Positions 49,557-57,021 of a DNA stretch of 64,000 nucleotides are shown here, piece after piece. The first letter of the stretch is position 1. Each line of letters begins with the position of its first letter. The DNA is from Swaminathania salitolerans (lineage in GTDB: Bacteria > Pseudomonadota > Alphaproteobacteria > Acetobacterales > Acetobacteraceae): contig NZ_BJVC01000001.1 of NCBI RefSeq assembly GCF_007988945.1, positions 868,001 to 932,000 of the forward strand, in the 5' to 3' direction. Under the pieces are notes generated by a model that was not told the DNA's origin, did not search any database, and saw only the letters and a program-made list of their open reading frames with translations. The position numbers and the translations under genes are program-made.

Positions 49557-50939
49557 ATGTCCAATCCCGGTGACCTGAACGATACGCCCATCGAGAGCAA
49601 GACCCAGCTGGTCGAGCTGCTCGCCGCCGGTGCCAAGCCGCCCTGCGACTGGCGGATCGGTACCGAGCATGAGAAGTTCGGTTTCGTTCTCCCCGACGAC
49701 CGGTCCGGACGTCAGGATTATGCGCCCCCGCCTTATGCCCCCGGGGGGATCGAGGATCTGCTGATCGCCCTGCGCGGCAGCGGCGACTCCTGGTCGCCGA
49801 TCGAGGATGGCGGGAAGGTGATCGGCCTCAAGGGGCGCGGCGAGCACAAGGGCGAGTCGATCTCTCTCGAGCCCGCGGGTCAGTTCGAACTCTCCGGTCG
49901 GCCGGTCGCGAACCTGCACGAGACGAGTGCGGAAATGACCGGACATTTCGAAGCGTTGCGCGGGCCGGCTGCCGGGCTCGGTCTCGGTTTCGCGCCGCTC
50001 GGTTTCCAGCCCCTGTGGTCGCGCGATGCCATGCCGCTCATGCCCAAGAGCCGCTATGCCATCATGCGTCGGTACATGCCGCAGGTCGGGACGCTCGGTC
50101 TGGACATGATGACGCGCACCTGCACGGTTCAGGTCAATCTGGATTTCGGCTCCGAGGAGGATATGGCGCGCAAGATGCGTGTCTCGCTGGCGCTCCAGCC
50201 TCTGGCCACGGCCCTGTTTGCGAATTCCCCCTTCGTGGAGGGCAAGCCCAACGGTCTTCTCTCCAACCGTGCCCATATCTGGACGGATACGGATAATGCG
50301 CGAAGCGGCATGCCGCCCTGCTGTTTCGAGGAGGGATTCGGTTTCGAGCGTTATGTGGACTGGATGCTCGACGTGCCCATGTATTTCGTGATGCGCGACG
50401 GGCAGATACGCGATGTTGCCGGCGCGTCCTTCCGGGACTGGATGCAAGGCAGGACGCCCGCGGCGCTGGCAGGACTGACGCCGACCATGGGAGATTTCGA
50501 GGATCATCTCACCACGGCCTTTCCCGATGTCCGTCTCAAGCAGTTTCTCGAGATGCGCGGGGCCGATGCCGGAAGCCCCGCAATGATGATCGCCCAGTCG
50601 GCGCTCTGGGTCGGCCTGCTCTACGATCCGGCGACACTTCTGGCTGCGGAGGCCCTCGTGAAGGAGCAACCCTGGGAGGTCTATCGGACCTTGCGTGGCG
50701 ATGTGCCGGAACATGGTATGGATTCCCCTTTCCCCGGCGGGCTTCGCGACCTCGCAGGACGCGTTCTGTCTCTTGCAGCGCAGGGGCTTCGCGCGCGCGG
50801 GCTGGGCGAGGGCATCTATCTGGCGCCCCTGCAGGCGATCGTCGCAGGGGGGCGCACCCAGGCAGAGTACTGGCTCGAGCAGTATTACGGCCGCTGGCAG
50901 GGCGATGTCCGTTTCATCTTCGCCGAAGCCGCAATCTGA
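49557..50939 (+). CDS. gshA: Glutamate-cysteine ligase, plant/alphaproteobacterial type
   Basis: The 460-residue enzyme makes gamma-glutamylcysteine, the first step to glutathione. It is of the GCS2/plant type: IGTEHEKFGFV, SISLEPAGQFELSG, HFLPxx-like LGFQPLWSRDAMPLMPK, RYMPQVGTLGLDMM, TCTVQVNLDFGSEEDM and ANSPFVEGKPNG. Cysteines of plant redox control are not obvious. AGGA is 13 bases upstream of the ATG, so initiation may be weak. lolA follows ten bases after. Confidence 0.93.
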   Translation: MSNPGDLNDTPIESKTQLVELLAAGAKPPCDWRIGTEHEKFGFVLPDDRSGRQDYAPPPYAPGGIEDLLIALRGSGDSWSPIEDGGKVIGLKGRGEHKGESISLEPAGQFELSGRPVANLHETSAEMTGHFEALRGPAAGLGLGFAPLGFQPLWSRDAMPLMPKSRYAIMRRYMPQVGTLGLDMMTRTCTVQVNLDFGSEEDMARKMRVSLALQPLATALFANSPFVEGKPNGLLSNRAHIWTDTDNARSGMPPCCFEEGFGFERYVDWMLDVPMYFVMRDGQIRDVAGASFRDWMQGRTPAALAGLTPTMGDFEDHLTTAFPDVRLKQFLEMRGADAGSPAMMIAQSALWVGLLYDPATLLAAEALVKEQPWEVYRTLRGDVPEHGMDSPFPGGLRDLAGRVLSLAAQGLRARGLGEGIYLAPLQAIVAGGRTQAEYWLEQYYGRWQGDVRFIFAEAAI

Positions 50940-50949
50940 GGAATATGCC

Positions 50950-51678
50950 ATGAAACGGATGCCCACATGGCTTGCCTTGTCTCTTCTCGTTTCCGGTCCG
51001 GGGATTGCCGGCGCGACGATATCGGCGGCGGCGGCGCAGACGCCCGGCGATGACGTAGGGACGACCTTCCGGGGCTCGGCCTCCGGGGATTCTGACGTGC
51101 GGGGCGCCGATTCCCTGCATCCTGCTGCGCTGCATCCTGCCCCGTTGCGTCCTGCCGATGCCGGCTGGGTGGCGCGCATTCAGGACAGTCTGAACGCGAC
51201 CCATGCCATAAAGGCCCGGTTCCGGCAGATCGCTCCCGATGGCTCCGTCACGACTGGCACGGCCTTTCTCGACCGGCCCGGACGGATGCGTTTCGAATAT
51301 GACAAGCCGAGCCCTCTGCTGCTGGTCGCCAATCATGACCAGATCGTCTATCAGGACCGCGAACTGGGGCAGGTGACCACCATTCCCCTCGAGCGGACTC
51401 CGCTCGGACTGCTTCTGCGCCCCGACCTCAGATTGTCCGGCGACGTGACAGTGACGGCGTTCAGTCATGAGGGGAATGCGCTTCGCATCACGCTCGTGCG
51501 AACGGCGGCCCCGGGGGAAGGAAGTCTGACCCTCGTCTTCGATGCTTCGCCGCTCGCTCTTCGCGCCTGGGTGGTGCGGGATGCTCAGGGCAGGGAGACC
51601 CGCATCGAGCTCTCCGCAATCAGCACCCCGCCCGCCTTGCCCGATTCGCTCTTCGCCCTGCCGCAGAGCGGGGACTGA
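50950..51678 (+). CDS. lolA: Outer membrane lipoprotein carrier LolA
   Basis: The 242-residue precursor has a signal peptide (MKRMPTWLALSLLVSGPGIA, cleavage near AAAQ). After an extra linker of about 45 residues containing the HPAAL/HPAPL/RPAD repeat comes the LolA fold: ARIQDSLNATHAIKARFRQ, FLDRPGRMRFEYDKPSPLLL, VANHDQIVYQDREL and RTPLGLLL. LolA ferries lipoproteins from LolCDE to the outer membrane; the conserved Arg in MRFEYD is present. GAGGA lies eight bases before the ATG. Confidence 0.9.
   Translation: MKRMPTWLALSLLVSGPGIAGATISAAAAQTPGDDVGTTFRGSASGDSDVRGADSLHPAALHPAPLRPADAGWVARIQDSLNATHAIKARFRQIAPDGSVTTGTAFLDRPGRMRFEYDKPSPLLLVANHDQIVYQDRELGQVTTIPLERTPLGLLLRPDLRLSGDVTVTAFSHEGNALRITLVRTAAPGEGSLTLVFDASPLALRAWVVRDAQGRETRIELSAISTPPALPDSLFALPQSGD
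51116..51160. repeat. Three imperfect 15-bp repeats inside lolA
   Basis: TGCATCCTGCTGCGC (51116-51130), TGCATCCTGCCCCGT (51131-51145) and TGCGTCCTGCCGATG (51146-51160) keep the reading frame and give a five-residue protein repeat in the linker before the LolA fold. Confidence 0.7.
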
Positions 51679-51789
51679 GCTGCCTCCCTTTGCGGCCTGC
51701 CCTTTTCCGGGCCTGCTTTTTGCCGCGTATCGCCCGGAGCGCGCGCAATGGACCCGCAACGGGCTCGCAACGGGCAGGCGGAGAGGGAC

Positions 51790-52749
51790 TCAGGATCCCG
51801 GCGTCGTTTCCCGGGCCAGCTCGAGGGCGCGTGCGTAAACGACGCGTCTGGGCAGGGAAACGGCTGTAGCGACGAGCGCTGCCGCGTCCTTGACGGAATG
51901 CGATGCAAGGGCGGTCCGCAGGCGCGTATCGAGATCCTCGCCCGGTTTCGCCTCGCCCTCTCCCGGCGGGGCGAGGAGCACCGTGATCTCACCGCGCGGC
52001 GCGGTCTCCCGGAAATGCGTCCTGAGCGCGTCGAGCGTGCCGCGCCGGACCTCCTCGAAGCGCTTGGTCAGCTCGCGGGCAACGGCGGCATCGCGTTCGC
52101 TTCCGAAAACCGCGATGAGATCCTCGATCATGTCCAGAAGCCGATGCGGTGCCTCGTACCAGATCATCGTTGCAGAAAAACCGGCCTGTTCGGCGGCCCG
52201 CAGAACGGAAAGCTGGCTCCGGCGTGCGGCGCTGCGGGGCGCAGGAAAGCCGTTGAAGACGTAAGGATGCGGCGGCAGGCCCGAAAGGGTGAGCGCCAGA
52301 GTGGCTGCATTCGCTCCCGGAATCGCCCCGACCGGAAGTCCATCCGCAACCGCAGCTCTCACGAGCCTGTATCCCGGATCGGAGACGAGCGGCGTGCCTG
52401 CGTCCGAAACCAGTGCCATACGTGCGCCGTTTCTCAGTCTGCCGAGCAGGGAAGGGATCCGGTCTTCCTCGTTATGATCGTGGAGAATCTGTGTCGGTGT
52501 GGAAACATTATAGGCCTTGAGCAGTTTTGCAGTGACCCGTGTGTCTTCGCACAGGATCAGGTCGACGGCTTTCAGTGTCTCGATCGCCCTGATGCTCATA
52601 TCGCCCAGATTGCCGATCGGGGTCGCGACGAGGGTCAGACCTGCGGAAGGCAGGGTCGCGGAAACGGGCGAAGTGTCATATGGATGCGTCGGACCGTCAG
52701 GGGTCGAATCGTCAACAGGAGTATGGGTGGCAGATGATAGGTCGGACAT
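51790..52749 (-). CDS. rsmI: 16S rRNA (cytidine1402-2'-O)-methyltransferase
   Basis: The 319-residue tetrapyrrole-methylase-fold enzyme has LVATPIGNLGDMSIRAIETL, CEDTRVTAKLL, HDHNEEDR, VSDAGTPLVSDPGYRLV, IPGANAATLALTLSGLP, FNGFPAP and YEAPHRLLDM. The first 36 residues are a Ser/Thr/Pro/Asp-rich extension not needed by the fold, and the chosen ATG lies inside the start of the divergent LpoA-like gene (16-base overlap). A later non-ATG start is possible but none stands out. Confidence 0.93.
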   Translation of the reverse strand: MSDLSSATHTPVDDSTPDGPTHPYDTSPVSATLPSAGLTLVATPIGNLGDMSIRAIETLKAVDLILCEDTRVTAKLLKAYNVSTPTQILHDHNEEDRIPSLLGRLRNGARMALVSDAGTPLVSDPGYRLVRAAVADGLPVGAIPGANAATLALTLSGLPPHPYVFNGFPAPRSAARRSQLSVLRAAEQAGFSATMIWYEAPHRLLDMIEDLIAVFGSERDAAVARELTKRFEEVRRGTLDALRTHFRETAPRGEITVLLAPPGEGEAKPGEDLDTRLRTALASHSVKDAAALVATAVSLPRRVVYARALELARETTPGS

Positions 52750-54218
52750 TCGGTCCCCGTCAGAACGTGGTTTCCTCCACATCGCGCAGGTCGGCCTCGG
52801 CTTGCAAGGTTTCCGCTCTGGCAGGCGTCGCTCTTCTCGGTCTCAATGCATGTAGCGGCCCGACCACCGCACCGCCGCCGGGTGGGTCCGTTTCCCCCGC
52901 TGCACAGGACCGGAATGCGGAGAAGCGCATCGGCATGCTCCTGCCTCTGACCGGACGTTTTGCGAAGCTGGGTCAGCAGATGGCGAATGCAGCGCATATC
53001 GCCGTTCCGGACGGGCATGGCGTCGTTCTCGATATTCGCGATACCGACGCCCCGGGTCAGACCGCCGAGGGGGTCGCACGCTCTGCCCTCGATTCGGGCG
53101 ATCGGGTCATACTCGGCCCTCTGACAGCGGCCCAGACCGGGGCCGTCGCAACCGTGACGCAACCGGCGGCGATCCCCGAATTCGCCTATACCAGCGATCA
53201 GGCGCAGGCGCGCCCCGGGCTCTGGGTCATGGGCGTGACCGTGGAGCAGCAGGTGCAGCGCCTCGTCGAGGCGGCAGTGGCCGAAGGCAGAACCTCTTTC
53301 GCGGCGTTCCTCCCGGAATCGCCCCTCGGTCATGCCCTTGCCGATGCCCTGACCCGGACCTGCGCCAGTAGGGGGCTCGCCACCCCGCGTATCGCTTTTC
53401 ATGAGCGCGATCCGGCTGCCATTGCCGCGGCGCTCAAGACATTTGCCGATCTCGATGCCCGGGAAACGCTGGCCAGGCAGAAGAAAGCGGAGCAGGCGGG
53501 TTCCGTCGGCGCGGCGAACGATCCTGCATCCGGTGGTGCGGCGCGTGGCGCCGCGACGGGTCAGCCCGATGCCGTCAATCCTCTGGGCCTCGATGCGGAA
53601 CCGGCCTCCCCATCCGCTGCGTCACCCTCTGCTCCATCCTCCTCCGCAACGTCCTCTACGGTCCCGTCTGCCGGCGCCTCTTCAGCTTCCGCATCGTCTT
53701 CCGCTGCCGCTCCGGAGGGCGCATCGCGTCAGGATCCGGTTTTCCCGCCCCCCTCTTTCGACGTGCTCCTGCTGGGCGATACGGGGCTTCAGCTCGCCGC
53801 CGTGATCGACGGCATGAAGCAGGCCCATATCGACCCGCGGCAGACGCGGATTCTCGGACCGGGCCTCTGGGCGGCTTTCGTTGCAAAACTCGGGGCGCTG
53901 CAAGGCGGATGGTTCGCCGCTCCGGATCCCTCCTCGCGTCGCGACTTCGCGCAGCGCTATCGCAGCCGCTACGGCTATACGCCATCCGTGCTCGCCAATG
54001 TCGCCTATGATACGGCAACGATGGCGGCAGTGCTCAGCCAGACACCGGACGGCTTCTCCCGGCAATCGCTGCTTCGGCCGGACGGGTTTGCCGGAGCGGA
54101 TGGGACATTCGTGCTGCGACAGGACGGGACGGTGGCCCGCGGTCTCGCCGTTTTCGAGATCCTGCCCCATGGCGGCATGAAAATGTCGTCCAGCGCGCCA
54201 CGGCGTCTGACGCAGTAA
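52734..54218 (+). CDS. LpoA-like penicillin-binding protein activator lipoprotein
   Basis: The 494-residue lipoprotein has the lipobox LLGLNAC (Cys40), then a Pro-rich tether and a type I periplasmic-binding fold: RIGMLLPLTGRFAKLGQQM, VLDIRDTDAP, VILGPLTAAQTGAV, IPEFAYTSDQAQARPG, VLLLGDTGLQLAAVIDGM and YGYTPSVLANVAYDTATMAAV. This matches the LpoA/YraM family that stimulates PBP1A and is often divergent from rsmI, as here. Residues about 265-350 are a Gly/Ala then Ser/Ala/Pro-rich low-complexity insertion within the fold. The ATG at 52734 has GGTGG close by; an alternative ATG is at 52680. Confidence 0.87.
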   Translation: MIGRTFGPRQNVVSSTSRRSASACKVSALAGVALLGLNACSGPTTAPPPGGSVSPAAQDRNAEKRIGMLLPLTGRFAKLGQQMANAAHIAVPDGHGVVLDIRDTDAPGQTAEGVARSALDSGDRVILGPLTAAQTGAVATVTQPAAIPEFAYTSDQAQARPGLWVMGVTVEQQVQRLVEAAVAEGRTSFAAFLPESPLGHALADALTRTCASRGLATPRIAFHERDPAAIAAALKTFADLDARETLARQKKAEQAGSVGAANDPASGGAARGAATGQPDAVNPLGLDAEPASPSAASPSAPSSSATSSTVPSAGASSASASSSAAAPEGASRQDPVFPPPSFDVLLLGDTGLQLAAVIDGMKQAHIDPRQTRILGPGLWAAFVAKLGALQGGWFAAPDPSSRRDFAQRYRSRYGYTPSVLANVAYDTATMAAVLSQTPDGFSRQSLLRPDGFAGADGTFVLRQDGTVARGLAVFEILPHGGMKMSSSAPRRLTQ

Positions 54219-54536
54219 GGCTCGGAACGCAAAAAAGGGGCGGCCTCCGGTCTTCCACCGGGGCCGTCCCGTGCGGTCGAACCATTGCAATCGTATCAGG
54301 CCCCGTCTCGATTCTGCTGTGTTCAATCCGGTTCGTGCCCGGCCTCGTTCCTGTCGGGTCCGGCAATCCTCATGACCCCGGTGGTCCGTAAGCGCCGACA
54401 GGAATGCTCGCTCAGCGCGTTCGGGCGCACGGATACCCAGCGAGGCCTGGGCCATGCTTCGGGTCTCGCCTCCCGGCTGTGCCCCTGTCACGCTGTACCG
54501 ATCATCGCGTCCCGGCAGAACCCGACGGTGACAGCC
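54219..54536. other. Intergenic region holding a minus-strand terminator
   Basis: The 318-base interval between the LpoA-like gene and the unknown minus-strand gene has no supportable coding frame. Its only strong element is the terminator at 54231-54270. Bases 54271-54536 therefore form an unusually long 3' untranslated region for the minus-strand gene, or contain an unrecognised small RNA. Confidence 0.5.
54231..54270 (-). terminator. Strong intrinsic terminator (minus strand)
   Basis: Read on the minus strand, a GC-rich stem (54270-54257 pairing with 54251-54237, with one or two mismatches) and a five-base loop are followed by six Ts (54236-54231). The polarity shows it ends a minus-strand transcript, although the nearest minus-strand stop is 266 bases upstream. 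Confidence 0.8.
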
Positions 54537-54908
54537 TCAGGCAGCGGCGATGGATTTGAGCGGGAGAACAGGCCGGATCGTGTGCAGGGCGTGTTCGAGG
54601 CTGGGAAACAGGCCCAGCTCATATTCGCGGATATGATCGATGAGCACCCATCTCATGCCGCGTGGCTTGATCATATAGGCCGGATCCGCATTTTCGCGGA
54701 CCCATACGAGAATATGGGCGACCGTCTCTTCGCGTCCGTTGAGGCATTCCGTCTCTACATCGGCGTCGCACAGCCCCATCGCCAGGCCGGCCTGGAGCCA
54801 TTGCGAAAGATACTCGCGATGACGGGGCAGCACGTTGAAACGCAGTGGAATCACATTGCTGAGAGGTGCTGGAGTTTCGTGATTGGGAAACGGCAGCGTC
54901 TGGGCCAT
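54537..54908 (-). CDS. Small soluble protein of unknown function
   Basis: The 123-residue product has no signal peptide or membrane segment. It reads as an alpha/beta domain: VIPLRFNVLPRHREYLSQWL, GLAMGLCDADVETECLNG, VAHILVWVRENADPAYMI and RWVLIDHIREYELGLFPSLE. Acidic and Arg/His residues are spread evenly and there are two cysteines. AGGA lies eight bases before the ATG at 54908, better than ATGs at 54923 and 54938. I recognise no family. Codon usage looks native. Confidence 0.72.
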   Translation of the reverse strand: MAQTLPFPNHETPAPLSNVIPLRFNVLPRHREYLSQWLQAGLAMGLCDADVETECLNGREETVAHILVWVRENADPAYMIKPRGMRWVLIDHIREYELGLFPSLEHALHTIRPVLPLKSIAAA

Positions 54909-55095
54909 ACGTTGCGTCCTCATGTCTGGTTCGTTCATGAGGCTAGACGGCAGAACTGGCGCTTCTCAACGTAAAATTGCGTGTCTCGCCGCTGCGGAGC
55001 AATCGTAAACGGATGGTGTTGCCAAAAAGCAATGGTTCGTTTCGCCCGCGCTCATATGACGCAGGCGTAAGCATAATGGTCTTTTCTGGCAGTAA

Positions 55096-56019
55096 TCAGC
55101 GCTTCTGTCTGGCGTAAAGCGCCTTGGGCCAGCGTCTGTGAAGCCAGAGCCAGCTTCCCGGGATCTCGCGGATCCATTCCTCCATCTGATCGTTGAGCTG
55201 CTGCGTGAGCGCGCCGATCTCGTCCTGTCTCGGCGCCCGGGGATCGGGACGGAGGACCCTGCCCACCTCGAGATGAAGACGCGCAGGCCCGAGACGGACG
55301 ATACGCCCGGTCACGATGGGGCAGTCATAGCGATGGGCGAAGGTCGCCGCGGCCGAGGCCGTCATGGCAGGCAGATTGAAAAACCGGCACTCGATCCCGT
55401 CATTCATCTTCTGGTCACCCAGAATACCCAGATGATGCCCATGAGCCAGATGACGCAGCGCCTGACGGGCGCCCTTCGCGCCCTTGGCGAACATCGGCAC
55501 GTCTTCCCCCATGGCGCGTATGCGCAGGCGTCTGATCAGCCGGTCGATCAGCGGGTTTCCTGCCGCGCGGTAGAAGGAGGCGAAGGGCAGGCCGTACCGG
55601 GCAACCACAGGCGGCAGCATCTCCCAGTTGCCGATATGACCCGAGAAGAAGATGACGGGCCGGTTTTCCTCCCGGATCGCTTCCAGTACCGGGGCGCCAT
55701 CGATGCTCCAGCCCGGCCCCGAGGGTGTGTCCTGCTTCAGGCGGGAGAGGTGGCAGAACTCCCCGATCGTTCGTCCCAGATTATCCCAGACATCGCGGAC
55801 AATCCGCTTGCGGGCCGCTTCATCCAGCTTCGGCATGGCGAGGCCAAGATTCATGTCGGCCACATGCGAGACCGGCAGATGGGGGCCGATCGTGCGCGCA
55901 ACCCATCCTCCGAGATTCGAGGCCCAGACCGGTGGGAGGCAGGACAGGCAGGCGAGCAGGCCGCGCGCCACCGCATATTCGGCGTAATGGCGCAAGGCTG
56001 GGAGGTGTTTCTGGCTCAT
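55096..56019 (-). CDS. lpxL: Lipid A biosynthesis acyltransferase (LpxL/HtrB family)
   Basis: The 307-residue membrane-anchored acyltransferase adds a secondary acyl chain to Kdo-lipid A. The HX4E active site is FFSGHIGNWEM (His128, Glu133), followed by FYRAAGNPLIDRLIRRLR and LGILGDQKMNDGIECRFF. The N-terminal hydrophobic segment (about 18-40) anchors it to the inner membrane. It is last in the waaA-lpxK-lpxL operon, nine bases after lpxK. Confidence 0.9.
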   Translation of the reverse strand: MSQKHLPALRHYAEYAVARGLLACLSCLPPVWASNLGGWVARTIGPHLPVSHVADMNLGLAMPKLDEAARKRIVRDVWDNLGRTIGEFCHLSRLKQDTPSGPGWSIDGAPVLEAIREENRPVIFFSGHIGNWEMLPPVVARYGLPFASFYRAAGNPLIDRLIRRLRIRAMGEDVPMFAKGAKGARQALRHLAHGHHLGILGDQKMNDGIECRFFNLPAMTASAAATFAHRYDCPIVTGRIVRLGPARLHLEVGRVLRPDPRAPRQDEIGALTQQLNDQMEEWIREIPGSWLWLHRRWPKALYARQKR

Positions 56020-56028
56020 CGGGGGGAT

Positions 56029-57021
56029 CTACTGCGTCAGGCCGAGACGGTCCAGAAGGCGCTCGGGCGCTTGCGGGTCCGACCAGAGAAGTTCGACATC
56101 GATGGCAATCACGTCGCTTCTGAGCCAGTCGGGCAATTTGACGAGGTCCTTGCGGGTCGTCACGAGCGAGATGCCGGGTTGTCTGGCAAGGGCGGAGAGC
56201 CGACGGCAGTCACGTTCGCTGTACGTGTGATGATCGGGGAAAGAGAGCGTCCTCACCGGGGTTACGCCTGCCTCGATCAGCATATCGAAAAACTTCTGCG
56301 GGCGTCCGATTCCCGCAAAAGCGATGACCTGACGCCCGGGCAGACGCCTTATCGTGGCTTCGGGGATGAGGCGTGCGGCAAGAAAGGGGAGGTTTTCCGG
56401 CAGGCGTGCTGCCATGCCGGTCTCGTCGCGGCCGATCAGGATGATGGCATCGGCCCGGGCGAATCCCTGGTTTGCAGGCTCGCGCAAAGGGCCGGCCGGA
56501 AAAACGCGCCCGTTACCGAGCCCCACACCGCCATCGACGGTCACGAGGCGCAGATCCTGATGCAGGGTCAGGTTTTGCAGGCCGTCATCCATCAGCAGGC
56601 ATCCGGCTCCGGCTTCCCGGGCGAGCCGCGCCGTCGCCGCACGATCGGCCCCGATCCAGACAGGGAAATCCTGTGCGAGCATGAGCGGTTCGTCCCCGAC
56701 ATCCCGGGCGTCATGATGCTGCGTATCGACACGGATCGGCCCTGTCAGGCGTCCTCCATAGCCGCGGCTCAGAATGTGCGGCCGCGCGCCGCGCGCTGCG
56801 AGGCGGGTGGCGAGATCGCGCACGAGAATGGTCTTTCCCGTGCCGCCCATGCTCAGATTCCCGCAACACAGCACCGGGATGTCGACGCGCGCGGTGGTGC
56901 TGCGCAGGCGACGGAGGGCAGCAGCGGCGCCGAATGCCCATGAAAAAGGAAGAAGGACCCGCGCCGGCCATGGCAGGGTGCTGCGACGCCAGAACTGCGG
57001 GGCTTCGCGTGTTATGCGCAT
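56029..57021 (-). CDS. lpxK: Tetraacyldisaccharide 4'-kinase
   Basis: The 330-residue P-loop kinase phosphorylates lipid A disaccharide. Walker A is VLCCGNLSMGGTGKT near residue 50-64; ILSRGYGGRL, DEPLMLA, LLMDDGLQNLTLHQDL and FPDHHTYSERD are further family motifs. An N-terminal hydrophobic helix (20-38) associates with the membrane. It overlaps the waaA stop by 10 bases, implying coupled translation. Confidence 0.94.
   Translation of the reverse strand: MRITREAPQFWRRSTLPWPARVLLPFSWAFGAAAALRRLRSTTARVDIPVLCCGNLSMGGTGKTILVRDLATRLAARGARPHILSRGYGGRLTGPIRVDTQHHDARDVGDEPLMLAQDFPVWIGADRAATARLAREAGAGCLLMDDGLQNLTLHQDLRLVTVDGGVGLGNGRVFPAGPLREPANQGFARADAIILIGRDETGMAARLPENLPFLAARLIPEATIRRLPGRQVIAFAGIGRPQKFFDMLIEAGVTPVRTLSFPDHHTYSERDCRRLSALARQPGISLVTTRKDLVKLPDWLRSDVIAIDVELLWSDPQAPERLLDRLGLTQ

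Noticed and set aside
55138-56943. 601-codon plus-strand frame opposite lpxL and lpxK
   Set aside because: Antisense to two genes with full catalytic motifs; the product has no recognisable domain.
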